A program made the position numbers and the translations under genes. From assembly GCA_052389555.1 (NCBI GenBank), contig JBQTHV010000070.1, forward strand, positions 1 to 63,863: a stretch of 63,863 nucleotides of DNA, written 5' to 3'. The stretch's first letter is position 1. Each line of letters begins with the position of its first letter. The stretch comes from JABFSM01 sp052389555. GTDB taxonomy: Bacteria; Gemmatimonadota; Gemmatimonadetes; Gemmatimonadales; GWC2-71-9. Below, piece by piece: positions 1 to 9,016 of the stretch. The notes beneath the pieces are model-generated. The model made no database searches, was not told the origin of the DNA, and worked only from the letters and a program-made list of their open reading frames with translations.

Positions 1-3000
1 GACATAGCGGTTCTTGCCCGAGCCGTCCGGATCCGGATCCTGGAAGGTCCGGAGCCGATACTGCAGCCGGCCGCACGCGTCGGCCAGCCCCGTAAAGGAA
101 CCGGCGCATCCAATCACGGTTCCGGCATTGCTGGTCGAGGCCAGCAGCGGCTGGTTGTTCACGAACCGTTGGCTGACGCCCCAATCACTGTTAAGCAGGT
201 TGCCGAAGTTCAAGAAGTCCAGCCGGAGCTGGAGCGCATTGCGCTTGCCGCCGACCAGCGTGTGGAGATCCTGGGTGATCTGGAAATCCACCCGTTTGAC
301 CAGGGGCAGGATCACGGCGTTTCGCCTGGCATACTCGCCCCGGTGCTTGCTCAGGTAGGAATCCTGTTCGATGTAGGCGTCCCAGGCCGCCCGCTGCTCT
401 TCCGAAGTAATGACCCGGCGTCGGGTGATCGTGTCCCCCGCAGCATTTCGCACGGCGTTCGCGGTGAACGCCTGGAAATTCATCTCGTCCTGGTTCCTCG
501 GGATGTAGAGGAGATCGTTGTTCGCATTGCCGTCACCGTTGGCGTCGCCGCTGAACAGATAACTGTTGTTGCCGATCGTCTGCGCATTGAAGAACGCGGC
601 AACGGTGGTCCGCCCGAACTTGAGCCAATCCCGTCCGTAGGCAGCCGTCGCAAAGAACCGGTGACCCGGCCAGTTGAACGAGTTACCCAGTCCAGGATTG
701 TTCGGGTCCTCGACGATCGCAATGTTCTGCCATGAGCCGAGTGCGATCGACCCCGGATCGACGGTGTTCTTGGCCTCGCCGTAGTCGTAGGCGACCTTGG
801 CGAAGAACCCGCTCTGCCACCGCCGCTCCAGCGAACCGCCGATGTTCCAGGCCCGGCCCACACTCTGGTTCTTCAGCACAATGGCGCTGGTCGCGGCATT
901 ATTGATCCGGGTGCAGTTGCCGGTGCCGCCGCCCGACGTCGGGCAGCTCCCAAACCAGCGGGGCCGGGTATCGATACCGGCATACCGGGACTGCGGCGCA
1001 TGCAGGTTGGCGTTGATGTAGTAGATCCCGTTGACGTCCCGGTTGTAAATGAACTCGGCCGTTCCCACGATGTTCCAGGGCAGCCGCTTATCGATCGCGA
1101 CGTTGGTGCGCCAGACCTGCGGGAACCGGAAATCCGGTTCGGTGAACGCCAGCGCGAAGCTGGATGCCGACGCGCCGGACACGGTAGCCGGCTTGTAATG
1201 GGCGGGGTCCGGATGGAACGGCCGGGCGGTGGTATTGTCGAGCTGCTGGAACCCCGTGAGCAAGCCGTTGTTGCCGACCTGGTTGGAGATCCAGACGTAG
1301 AGCGGCGGACCGCTCATGATTCCCGTCCCGCCGCGGATCTGCGTGTTCCGCCGTCCATCGACGTCCCAGTTGAACCCGAATCGCGGCGAGAATTGGAGGT
1401 TGGGATCCGGCAGCTTCTGGGTCTGGAGCTTCACCTGCTCCCCATTCTCATCCCGGAAGGTCATGGCATTGGCCACCGGATTGACGAACCCCGTGCTGTC
1501 GAAGAACGGCACATCGATCCGGAGCCCCAGGGTGAGGCGGAGCCTGCGGTTCACGCGCCACTCGTCCTGCGCATAGGCACCGAGGTACCAGGCGGTGAGG
1601 GGCTGGACCGGTTTGGACAACGAGGTCCCGACTGGACAGTTGGTCCCGTCGCAGCTGGGATCGGGCAGGTTGACCCAGGCGACCTGGAACCGCCGGAGCG
1701 TTACCGGTGAGCTGGTCCGGTCGGGGTTCGCCAAGTAGTCGTTCGCGTCGGTGTACCAGTCCGCGAGCGAGTTGTAGTTATAGACGCTCTGGGCGCCCTG
1801 GAAGAAAACGTTGAACGAGCGGAACCGCTCCCCACTCACCCCAAACGTCCAGTCGTGCTTGTCGCCGAAGACGGTGAAATTGTTCTGCAGCTGCCAGGTG
1901 CCGTAGCGGAGCTCGTTGTTCGGGGTGAATGGTTCCATCCCGAACGACGTATAGGTTTGTCCGTCTTGCAGAATATCCACCAAGGGGAACCAGGTGCTCG
2001 CGTCGGCCACGTTGAAGGGCGACTTGGCCGTGGCCCGGCTCTCGTCGCTGTGGCTATATCCCACGATCAAGTTGTTGTGGAACCGCGATCCGATAGCGGA
2101 ATTCCACTCGGCCACGACCGATCGGATATCCTCAACGATCTGGTAGTTCGAGCTCTGGAAGTTGAGGGCCGTGGTGTTGGTGCGCCGGTTTCCGTTCACG
2201 CCGAGCGAGGACGAATTGGAAACCAGGACGTCGGTGAACGAGTCGAGGTGATTGTAGCGGACGCTGAGCTTGTTGCGATCGTTGAGGTTGTAGTCCAGCT
2301 TGCCGATGAACCGGGTGGCCGGGTTGTCGAAGTTGTATAACTGGTAGAGTCCGGGATCGTAATTGAAGTTGGTCGTGAGGAAGTCGCTCAGCTGGTCGAG
2401 ATCTGACCTCAACACGCGGGTGATTGATCCACCTACCGTCTCGCCGCCCTCATTGGCGCGGAAGGTCGTGGCGGGACTGGTCAACCCATCGTGTTCGTAG
2501 CTCGCGAAAAAGAACAGCTTGTTCTTGATGATCGGCCCACCGACATAGCCCCCGTAACGCTCGAAATCGAAATCGCCGATCGAAACGGTATTGTCTCCCG
2601 CCTTGTTCCCGTTCATTCGGGCCAGGCCGAATTTCTTCTCACAGGCCCCGGTGCTGTCCACCGTGCACTGGCGGAAGGTGTACTGAAGCATCCCCGTGAA
2701 CTCGTTGGTGCCGCTGCGGGTTACGGTGTTGACATTGGCACCGATGAAGTGGCCCTGCCGGACATCATAGGGCGCGATGTTGACCTGGACCTCCTGAAGT
2801 GCCGCGATCGAGATCGGGGTGACCCCGGTCCGCTCACCGGGTGCCCCACCGAGCCCGAACCCGTTATTGAAGTACGAGCCGTCCACCGTAATGTTGTTGA
2901 GCCGGTCGTCCTGACCTGCGAAGGACCTCCCCCGCACCTGGGGCGTCAGCCGCGTGAAGTCGCCGAGCTGCCCGGTCACGGTTGGCAGCGTCGTCAGTGC

Positions 3001-3438
3001 TTCTCGCGGGACGGTCGTCGCCGCACCGGTGCGCTGCGAGCTGAACACCGTTTCGCCGGTGGCGGTCACGGTCACCTCCTCCAGCGTCACGACCGCCTGC
3101 CGGAGCGAGAACTCGACTGCCTCGGTGACCCCGAGCGCCACGTACACGTCCTCTCGGGTCTGGGCCTCGAAGCCGATCGCAGCCGCGGTCACCCGGTAGG
3201 GTCCCCCCACCCGCATGCCGGCCAGCGGGGCCCGCCCGTCGGCGCGAGTACTGCCGGTGTAGCTCGTGCCGGACGGTACGTGAACCGCAGTCACTCGGGC
3301 GCCGGCGACGGGGGCGCCGTCGGGATTGAACACCCTGGCAGTCAGGGCGCCCGTGGTGACTCCCTGGGCCAGCAGCGCGGGACTCAGCAGGAGCCCCGCC
3401 AGCGCCACGAATGAACAGGCAGCTAGCCACCTCTTCAT
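1..3438 (-). CDS. TonB-dependent receptor, Oar-like, C-terminus cut by window edge
   Basis: Outer-membrane receptor, probably for a ligand taken up with TonB energy. The frame is open from the ATG at 3438 to the first base of the window (1146 codons), so the C-terminus lies outside. Residues 1-25 form a signal peptide ending near LLAQ. About residues 26-110 are a carboxypeptidase-regulatory-like beta-sandwich (GALTARVFNPDGAPVAGA). A plug domain follows (EEVTVTATGE, then LNNITVDGSYFNNGFG), then a long beta-barrel. This order matches the Oar-like subfamily (known family knowledge). GGAGG lies just upstream of the ATG. The ligand cannot be told from sequence. The 5' neighbour on the same strand is an amino-acid permease, 137 bp away, which may or may not be co-transcribed. 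Confidence 0.9.
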   Translation of the reverse strand, partial: MKRWLAACSFVALAGLLLSPALLAQGVTTGALTARVFNPDGAPVAGARVTAVHVPSGTSYTGSTRADGRAPLAGMRVGGPYRVTAAAIGFEAQTREDVYVALGVTEAVEFSLRQAVVTLEEVTVTATGETVFSSQRTGAATTVPREALTTLPTVTGQLGDFTRLTPQVRGRSFAGQDDRLNNITVDGSYFNNGFGLGGAPGERTGVTPISIAALQEVQVNIAPYDVRQGHFIGANVNTVTRSGTNEFTGMLQYTFRQCTVDSTGACEKKFGLARMNGNKAGDNTVSIGDFDFERYGGYVGGPIIKNKLFFFASYEHDGLTSPATTFRANEGGETVGGSITRVLRSDLDQLSDFLTTNFNYDPGLYQLYNFDNPATRFIGKLDYNLNDRNKLSVRYNHLDSFTDVLVSNSSSLGVNGNRRTNTTALNFQSSNYQIVEDIRSVVAEWNSAIGSRFHNNLIVGYSHSDESRATAKSPFNVADASTWFPLVDILQDGQTYTSFGMEPFTPNNELRYGTWQLQNNFTVFGDKHDWTFGVSGERFRSFNVFFQGAQSVYNYNSLADWYTDANDYLANPDRTSSPVTLRRFQVAWVNLPDPSCDGTNCPVGTSLSKPVQPLTAWYLGAYAQDEWRVNRRLRLTLGLRIDVPFFDSTGFVNPVANAMTFRDENGEQVKLQTQKLPDPNLQFSPRFGFNWDVDGRRNTQIRGGTGIMSGPPLYVWISNQVGNNGLLTGFQQLDNTTARPFHPDPAHYKPATVSGASASSFALAFTEPDFRFPQVWRTNVAIDKRLPWNIVGTAEFIYNRDVNGIYYINANLHAPQSRYAGIDTRPRWFGSCPTSGGGTGNCTRINNAATSAIVLKNQSVGRAWNIGGSLERRWQSGFFAKVAYDYGEAKNTVDPGSIALGSWQNIAIVEDPNNPGLGNSFNWPGHRFFATAAYGRDWLKFGRTTVAAFFNAQTIGNNSYLFSGDANGDGNANNDLLYIPRNQDEMNFQAFTANAVRNAAGDTITRRRVITSEEQRAAWDAYIEQDSYLSKHRGEYARRNAVILPLVKRVDFQITQDLHTLVGGKRNALQLRLDFLNFGNLLNSDWGVSQRFVNNQPLLASTSNAGTVIGCAGSFTGLADACGRLQYRLRTFQDPDPDGSGKNRYV

Positions 3439-3575
3439 GATCGGCCTCCGCAAGAGGAAATCATCGATAGAACGGGAGAATGCAGGACGACGGAGGCAGG
3501 GCCGCCTCCGAACGGCCCTAAGTTACCCCTCCCGGCGGACAAATCAAGCCGACCGGAGGCCCGACGGGCGAACTG
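3439..3575. promoter_or_regulatory. Intergenic leader between permease and TonB receptor, with a small hairpin
   Basis: The gap holds a perfect 7-bp inverted repeat AGGGCCG/CGGCCCT (3498-3504 and 3513-3519) with an 8-base loop. It follows the permease stop on the minus strand. There is no T-run, so a rho-independent terminator is not demonstrated. A purine-rich ribosome-binding site precedes the receptor start. No other feature is seen. Confidence 0.3.
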
Positions 3576-4919
3576 TTACGAAGGCGTGATCTTCCCAGTG
3601 GCCCGGGCTAGGTAATAGACCGGAATCCCCGCCAGAATGATCCCGAACGTGATCGCCGTATCCACGGTTTCGGTGAGCAGCGCGTTCAGGATCATCCCTA
3701 TCGCGCCGAGGAGGAACAGAACCGGCACCACCGGATAGCCCGCCACCCGGTAGGGCCGGGGCAGCTCCGGCTGGCGTCGGCGCAGGACAAACACCGCAAG
3801 GACCGAGAGCACATAGAACGGAAAGATCCCGAGCACGAACTTCTGGGTGAGCTCCGCAAACTCGTTGAACATCACGTACAACACGCCCAGCCCGGTTGCC
3901 AGGAAGATTGCGGTCGAGGGGCTCCGGAACCGGGGCGACACCCGGGCGATTCCCCGAAAGAAGAGTCCCCGGTCCGCCATGCCGAAGAAGATCCGCGGGC
4001 TCGCCATCATGGTGCCGTTCACGCTGCTGAAGGTGGAGATCATGACCACCGCCGCGATGAACCGTGCCCCCATTCCTCCCAGCGCCGGGATGCGTTCCGC
4101 CGCCGTCGAGGCAATGAGGGTAGCCTCAGCCATCTCCGGAAGGGGCACCAGATAGATGTAGGCGAGGTTGACCAGGAGATAAATCGCGATGATGGCCAGG
4201 TTGCCCAGGATCAGCGCGCGGGGCAGGTTGCGGCCGGGATCCCGTACCTCGCCGCTCATGAACGAGAGATCGCCCCACCCGTCGTAGGCCCACATCACCG
4301 GCACCAGCGCGGTGGCGAGCGCGGATACCGAAATCGCTCCCACCCACATCGGACTGAAATACTCGGCCGAACCGGTCGGTGCGGTGAAGGCGAACAGCAC
4401 GAGCGCCACGAGCGCCCCGTACTTCACGGCGGTGGCGAGGTTGTTCACCACCGCGGCCCGCTGCACCCCGATCCAGTTCAGGAGTCCGATGAGGATGATG
4501 AGCGCAGCGGCGACCCAGTGGATCTGGGGCGGGGTCAATGGCACGAATCGCCCGAAATACTCCGCGAAGATTGTTGCGATCGCGCCGAGGGCCGAGGCGC
4601 GGATCACGACCAGCTGGGACCAGCCGAAGAGAAAGGCCGGAAGCGGACCAAAGCCTTCTTGGAGAAACGCGAGGATGCCGCCGCTCCGGGGGAAGAGGGC
4701 CGCGAGCTCGGCGAGGGTGAGGGCACCACAGAGCGCCATCACGCCCCCCAGAACCCACACCAGAACGAATGGACCCGGCTCGGGGAGCGATTGGGCCACC
4801 TGCGCCGGGACCCGGAAGATCCCGCTCCCGATCGTGATCCCGATGAGCACCATGATCGCGGCGAAGAGGCCGATGGTGCGGGGCAGGCGCTCGCCGTATG
4901 GGTCGCGGGGTTCCGTCAT
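3576..4919 (-). CDS. APC-superfamily amino acid permease
   Basis: Inner-membrane amino-acid transporter of 447 residues with about 12 hydrophobic segments. The first helix carries the APC signature GITIGSGIFRVPA near residue 28, typical of the LAT/SteT-like branch (family knowledge). Start chosen at the ATG at 4919 (MTEPRDPYGERL). A longer frame reaches 5096, but its extra 59 residues are only the translation of the GGGGART heptamer repeat at 4921-5033 and should not be part of the protein. The substrate is unknown; serine/threonine exchange or cationic amino-acid uptake are possible. Located upstream of the TonB receptor on the same strand. Confidence 0.88.
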   Translation of the reverse strand: MTEPRDPYGERLPRTIGLFAAIMVLIGITIGSGIFRVPAQVAQSLPEPGPFVLVWVLGGVMALCGALTLAELAALFPRSGGILAFLQEGFGPLPAFLFGWSQLVVIRASALGAIATIFAEYFGRFVPLTPPQIHWVAAALIILIGLLNWIGVQRAAVVNNLATAVKYGALVALVLFAFTAPTGSAEYFSPMWVGAISVSALATALVPVMWAYDGWGDLSFMSGEVRDPGRNLPRALILGNLAIIAIYLLVNLAYIYLVPLPEMAEATLIASTAAERIPALGGMGARFIAAVVMISTFSSVNGTMMASPRIFFGMADRGLFFRGIARVSPRFRSPSTAIFLATGLGVLYVMFNEFAELTQKFVLGIFPFYVLSVLAVFVLRRRQPELPRPYRVAGYPVVPVLFLLGAIGMILNALLTETVDTAITFGIILAGIPVYYLARATGKITPS

Positions 4920-4920
4920 C

Positions 4921-5033
4921 GGGAGTGGGGAATGGGGAGTGGGGAATGGGGGCGCAAGAAAACCATTCGCTAAGCTATATGGCACGCCGATTCCCGCCAG
5001 ATATGGCCCCCACTCCCCACTCCCCATTCCCCA
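4921..5033. repeat. Inverted pair of GGGGART heptamer repeats
   Basis: Left arm 4921-4951 is built of GGGGAGT/GGGGAAT units. Right arm 5006-5033 is the reverse complement (CCCCACT/CCCCATT). The roughly 54-bp spacer is unrelated. It lies directly upstream of the permease start. The unit resembles the STRR heptamers described in heterocystous cyanobacteria (CCCCRRT type). Confidence 0.9.
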
Positions 5034-5113
5034 GCTGCTTCGCGACCTGATCGCCTTAACGAAGCCACGCGTGGAAATCTGAAGACCGCACTTCAACTGG
5101 GAGTCAACCGGGC

Positions 5114-5149
5114 CTATTCCTACCCCCTACCCCCTATTCCCCACTCCCT
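5114..5149. repeat. Short CCCCTA/CCCCACT-type tandem repeat
   Basis: A one-sided run of CCCCCTA, CCCCTATT and CCCCACT units just after the stop codon of the M24 peptidase gene. It is a relative of the repeat at 4921-5033, with no clear inverted partner next to it. Confidence 0.6.
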
Positions 5150-6322
5150 CTAGGCGGTAATCAACTCGCTCTGAATCTCCGACGGAGTGACGATTGGCCC
5201 CCCCGGCGACCAATACACGTTGACTTCGCTTCGGATTCCAAATTCGCCGGGCAAATAGACCCCCGGTTCCACCGAAAACCCGCAGCCCGGCAGGATGAGC
5301 CGGTCGTCGCGGGTTTCGTAGTCGTCCAGGTGCGGTCCGGAGCCGTGCAGGTCGCGGTCGATCGAGTGGCCGGTGCGGTGCACGAAGTAATTGCCGAAGC
5401 CGGCCCGCTCGATGACCTCCCGCGCCGCGCGATCGACCTGGTATCCCGCCAGCTGCTCGCCCTGCCGGGCCGCCTGCCGGATCAGCGCCAGCGCCGCATC
5501 CCGCGCGTCGCGCACCGCGGTCCACACCGTCCTAACCCGCTCCGAAGGCCGCGGCCCGCTCCAGCCCATCCAGGTCTGGTCCGCCGAAATCGCCCCCGGG
5601 TAGCGCCCGAACAGGTCCACCAGGACGACCTCGTCCGGCCCTAACACGCGATCCTTGCCCTCCGCCGGCTCGTAATGCGGGTTGGCCGAATTGGGGCCGA
5701 ACCCCACGATCGGCGGATGGTCGGGGACGATCCCTTCCTGCTCCATCGCGGCCATCACCCGGGCCTGCAGGGCCGACTCGCGGAGCCCGCTGCCCGGCCG
5801 GCCCACCCCAAACACCAGCGCCTCCTTCGCGATCCGCGCGAGTGCCTCCGCGGCCTTGCTGTGCTGGGCTGCTTCGGTCTCGCTCCACCGGGAAACGAAC
5901 CGGGTGACCAGCGGCGCGCTCGACACCACCCGCCCGCCCAGGGACTCGACCAGTTCGACGACGCCATGGGGAACCCGGTCCAGGTAGGGCACCCCATCGC
6001 GCTCGGAGACCTCCATGGCCACCGTCTTCCCCGCCACGACTTCGCGCAACGCCTCGGCCAGCTCCTCGCGGCGGGCGTAGGGAAGGACTCGTCCCGGAAA
6101 GCCGGCCAGCGGGCCGAGCTCGATCTTGTGGGCCACCGCGACCGGATCGCCGACTGGGGTGAGCCACACAAACAGCCGCCGCGACCCTAACCCGCCGAGG
6201 TTGAGCAGGCGGCCGGCGATGGGATTGTGGCCCTGGAAGTCGAAGACCAGCCAGCCGTCCGCCCCGCAGGCGGCGAGCGCGGCACCCAGCGCTTCGCGGT
6301 CCTCCGCGGTCAACCGGTTCAT
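5150..6322 (-). CDS. M24 family metallopeptidase (Xaa-Pro aminopeptidase-like)
   Basis: Cytoplasmic metallopeptidase of 390 residues that probably removes N-terminal residues before proline. An N-terminal creatinase-like domain is followed by the pita-bread M24 domain. Candidate metal ligands are the Asp of VDLFGRY, the Asp of SADQTW, the His of RTGHSID, and the Glu residues of SVEPGVY and RSEV. The start at 6322 is supported by an ATGA overlap with the stop of the upstream V4R gene; a 20-residue longer reading is less likely. Translational coupling links it to the V4R protein. Confidence 0.87.
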   Translation of the reverse strand: MNRLTAEDREALGAALAACGADGWLVFDFQGHNPIAGRLLNLGGLGSRRLFVWLTPVGDPVAVAHKIELGPLAGFPGRVLPYARREELAEALREVVAGKTVAMEVSERDGVPYLDRVPHGVVELVESLGGRVVSSAPLVTRFVSRWSETEAAQHSKAAEALARIAKEALVFGVGRPGSGLRESALQARVMAAMEQEGIVPDHPPIVGFGPNSANPHYEPAEGKDRVLGPDEVVLVDLFGRYPGAISADQTWMGWSGPRPSERVRTVWTAVRDARDAALALIRQAARQGEQLAGYQVDRAAREVIERAGFGNYFVHRTGHSIDRDLHGSGPHLDDYETRDDRLILPGCGFSVEPGVYLPGEFGIRSEVNVYWSPGGPIVTPSEIQSELITA

Positions 6323-6978
6323 CCGTATCCTCCCGCTTCCGCCGCGCGCCACGCACAGGAGGGATGGCCGTGGCCGCGGCATTGTTCGTGGACCATCGCC
6401 CCTTCGAACCCGCTCGTCACCCGCAAGAGTTCTGCGAGGCCCGCGCTGTAGAACGCGCAGCCGGTTCCCGGGTATCCGGCAAGGGTCGCGAGGGACTCGG
6501 CCACCCGGGCTGATGCACCGAAGCCGCTGACCGTCTCGCCGGACCGCGACGGGGTGAGCGTGAGCTCCATGCGCAACAGCTCGCGGGCGATGCGCGCCGC
6601 CGCCCGCGGGCCGAGTCGCGGGCGCAACGCCTTCGGGGTGAGCCGGAGCCCCAGCCGGGTCGCCGCGCGCGCCTGGCGCACCGCATACCGGGCTGCCCGC
6701 CGGCCCGCATCGGCAAAGACCAGCGCCGCATCGGGACGGCGTCCCACCAGCCGAAAAATGAGGATCACCTCTTCGGTCGGCACCACCTGCTTCCGGTGGG
6801 CGCTCTCCTCGTATCGCTCGATTTGCTGCGCCACCGTGTGACTCAGTCCAAGCCGCTTGGCGGTCATTTCACCCGCGAGATCGGTGAGCCCGTCGTCGAG
6901 CGGGGTGTCGAGGTTACGGATGGCCTCCAGGAGGCTCTGAGGGATCAACGGGTGCAGGCTGCCCGCCGGGGAGCTCAC
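6319..6978 (-). CDS. V4R (4-vinyl reductase) domain protein
   Basis: A 219-residue soluble protein. The last ~60 residues carry the V4R pattern: GTGCAFYSAGLAELLRV, then EQCRGHGHPSCAW, where the cysteines probably bind zinc as in the V4R small-molecule-binding fold. V4R domains bind hydrocarbons or tetrapyrroles and act as sensors or chaperones (family knowledge). No output domain is visible. The N-terminal part is helical and unassigned. It overlaps the M24 peptidase by 4 bp. It might bind a ligand linked to the divergent biosynthetic cluster at 7317, but that is inference. Confidence 0.7.
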   Translation of the reverse strand: MSSPAGSLHPLIPQSLLEAIRNLDTPLDDGLTDLAGEMTAKRLGLSHTVAQQIERYEESAHRKQVVPTEEVILIFRLVGRRPDAALVFADAGRRAARYAVRQARAATRLGLRLTPKALRPRLGPRAAARIARELLRMELTLTPSRSGETVSGFGASARVAESLATLAGYPGTGCAFYSAGLAELLRVTSGFEGAMVHEQCRGHGHPSCAWRAAEAGGYG

Positions 6979-7316
6979 GCCGCGACAACATAGCGGGTCG
7001 ACTGTCGCGCCGCCACACTCCGAGCACCGGTGCCGACCGCTACCGGGTGCAGCGTCTCACTCTAGGGCGCCCTGCATGGTAAGTTCCTCGATCGGAGAGG
7101 CGACCTCCGGTTGCCGAGGCCGGATAGTCATGTAGTTGAAGTCATTGAAAAGAAGGCCCACAGATTACACGGATTACACGGATTATTCCTCGGCAGGAGA
7201 AGGATCCCTTTCACCGGTGGAATCTGGGTAATCCGGGTAATCTGTGGGTGTCTTTTTAGGGAACCAGACAGAATGATGATCCAGGCGTCGGCCACCGAAA
7301 TCGAGGAGTCCTTGCA
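6979..7316. promoter_or_regulatory. Divergent intergenic region with an inverted nonamer repeat
   Basis: 338 bp between the V4R gene (minus) and the FAD oxidoreductase cluster (plus). It must hold both promoters, but no convincing -35/-10 pair was found. The repeat element at 7155-7256 occupies the middle. GAGGAG at about 7302-7307 is the ribosome-binding site for the GTG start at 7317. Confidence 0.5.
7155..7256. repeat. Inverted tandem nonamer repeat (GGATTACAC family)
   Basis: Left arm 7155-7188 contains CACAGATTACACGG-type units. Right arm 7219-7249 contains GGGTAATCC/GGGTAATCTGTGGG units, the approximate reverse complement. The spacer is about 30 bp. Similar CACAGATTACAC repeats are known in intergenic DNA of many unrelated bacterial phyla (general knowledge). 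Confidence 0.85.
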
Positions 7317-8534
7317 GTGAAGGCGTACGACGTTGCGATCGCCGGCGCCGGGCCGGGGGGCGCCGCAGCCGCACTGCGACTGGCCCGGGCGGGACTTCGG
7401 GTGATCGCGGTCGATCGCGCGACGTTTCCCCGGGAGAAGCCCTGCTCGGAGTACCTGAGTCCCGAAGGGGTTCGCCAGCTCGCCGAGCTCGGCGTGCTCG
7501 CCGAGATCGAGCGGCGCGGCGGCCAGCGGATCCGCGGAACCACGGTCCACGCTCCGCGGGGTGCGACGTTGACTGGGCTGTTTGCCCGCGCCGCCGTGCC
7601 GCCGTATCGGGAAACCGGTCTGTCGGTCCCCCGGCGGATCCTCGACCAGGTGCTGGTCGAAGCGGCCCGAGCCTCGGGAGCGACCATTCACGAGCGCGCT
7701 ACGGTGCGGTCGGTGGTGCGGCACCCCGCCGGGCCGGTCAGCGGCCTGCTGGTGGAGGAGGCGTCTCGCGGGTTAGGTGCCATCCGGGCCCGGCTGACCA
7801 TTGGCGCCGACGGGCTGCGGTCCGTCGTGGCCCGCGCGATGGGCCGGCGCCGCGGGGGGCCGCTTCGCCGGTACGGGCTGGTCGCCCATGTGGCCGGGGT
7901 CGCGGACCTGGGAGAGACCGCGGAACTCCACGTGGGCGACTCCGGCTATGTCGGTCTCAATCCGCTGGGCAACGGCCTCGCCAACGTGGCGCTGGTCCTC
8001 CCCCGGAGCCGGATGCCGGCCGGCACGGGCCCGGACGGGCTCGAACGGTTCTGGTTCGACCACCTGGAGCAGTTTCCATGGGTGCGCGGGCGGGTTAGGT
8101 TGGCCGGTCTCATGCAGCGGGTTATGGTGACCGGACCCTTTGCGGTCCGGACCGTGCCGGTTACGGTCCCCGGGGCGCTGCTCCTGGGCGACGCCGCGGA
8201 TTTCTTCGATCCGTTTACCGGCGAAGGCATCTGGGCCGCCCTGCGCGGCGCGGAGCTGGTCGAACAAACGTTGCGCGAGCCTCTCCTCGCGGGCCGACCA
8301 CCCGGCCGGCCCGACCTCCGCCGCTACCGGCGGGCCCGGCGGCGCACCTTCCTGGGCAAGTGGATGCTCGAGCGGCTCATTGGGTACGCCATGCTGGCCC
8401 CAGCCCGGTTCGATCGTGCCGTGGAACGACTGGAGCGCCGGGGACTGGCGCACACGCTCATCGGCGTGACCGGTGACTTCGTCCCGGCCCGCGCCGTGCT
8501 CAATCCGATCTTTCTTTCCCAGGTGATCTGGTGA
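7317..8534 (+). CDS. FAD-dependent oxidoreductase, geranylgeranyl reductase-like
   Basis: A 405-residue flavoprotein of the group that includes geranylgeranyl reductases and flavin-dependent hydroxylases. It has the dinucleotide motif AGAGPGGAAAA near residue 9, FPREKPCSEYLSPEG near residue 39, and GDAADFFDPFTGEGIW in the C-terminal FAD-binding part. The start is the GTG at 7317, with GAGGAG 8 bp upstream. It is the first gene of a five-gene run with overlapping ends. The next gene encodes a flavin reductase domain. It probably reduces or hydroxylates the cluster's product; the substrate is unknown. Confidence 0.85.
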   Translation: MKAYDVAIAGAGPGGAAAALRLARAGLRVIAVDRATFPREKPCSEYLSPEGVRQLAELGVLAEIERRGGQRIRGTTVHAPRGATLTGLFARAAVPPYRETGLSVPRRILDQVLVEAARASGATIHERATVRSVVRHPAGPVSGLLVEEASRGLGAIRARLTIGADGLRSVVARAMGRRRGGPLRRYGLVAHVAGVADLGETAELHVGDSGYVGLNPLGNGLANVALVLPRSRMPAGTGPDGLERFWFDHLEQFPWVRGRVRLAGLMQRVMVTGPFAVRTVPVTVPGALLLGDAADFFDPFTGEGIWAALRGAELVEQTLREPLLAGRPPGRPDLRRYRRARRRTFLGKWMLERLIGYAMLAPARFDRAVERLERRGLAHTLIGVTGDFVPARAVLNPIFLSQVIW

Positions 8535-9016
8535 TGCGCTACCACGATGTGGATTCGGCGCAGTTCCGGCAGCTCTGCGGCCATTTCGCCACCGGCGTCG
8601 TGATCCTCACGGCCCCGGGGGACCAGGGCGTGCCCGCCGGCATGACGGCGAACAGTTTCGCCTCGGTGTCGCTCCATCCCCCGCTCGTCTCCGTCAACGT
8701 GGATCACGCGGCCGACTTCTACCCGGTCATGCAGAAGACCGAAGGCTATGTGATCAACCTGCTCGGCGCGGACCAGGAGGCGCTCTCCCGGCGATTCGCC
8801 GCGGTGATCCCCCAGCGGTTCGACGGGGTCGGCTATCGGGTGGACGACCGCGGGTTCATCCTCCTCGACGGGGTGATCGCCGCGATCCTGTGCGTGCCTC
8901 ACTCGCGGTTCGAGGCTGGGGATCACACCATTTTCGTGGGCCGGGTGATCGGCGGCTCGGTCGCCGCCGGAGGACGGCCGCTGCTGTACTACCGCGGCGG
9001 GTACGTCACCCTGTGA
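8534..9016 (+). CDS. Flavin reductase-like domain protein
   Basis: A 160-residue FMN/FAD-binding split-barrel protein. FATGVVILTA, MTANSFASVSL and PPLVSVNVD near the N-terminus, and AGDHTIFVGRV and PLLYYRGGY near the C-terminus, are typical of flavin reductases that feed two-component monooxygenases. The ATG at 8534 overlaps the previous stop (TGATG); AGGTG lies 8 bp upstream. A GTG one codon earlier is an alternative. Its place beside the FAD oxidoreductase suggests it serves that enzyme, though GGR-type enzymes do not always need a partner. Confidence 0.87.
   Translation: MRYHDVDSAQFRQLCGHFATGVVILTAPGDQGVPAGMTANSFASVSLHPPLVSVNVDHAADFYPVMQKTEGYVINLLGADQEALSRRFAAVIPQRFDGVGYRVDDRGFILLDGVIAAILCVPHSRFEAGDHTIFVGRVIGGSVAAGGRPLLYYRGGYVTL

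Noticed and set aside
4920..5096. N-terminal 59-residue extension of the permease frame
   Set aside because: It is the translation of the heptamer repeat; the ATG at 4919 gives a normal APC N-terminus.
7111..7320. Possible 69-residue plus-strand gene
   Set aside because: Most of it is the inverted nonamer repeat and it runs into the real GTG start at 7317.
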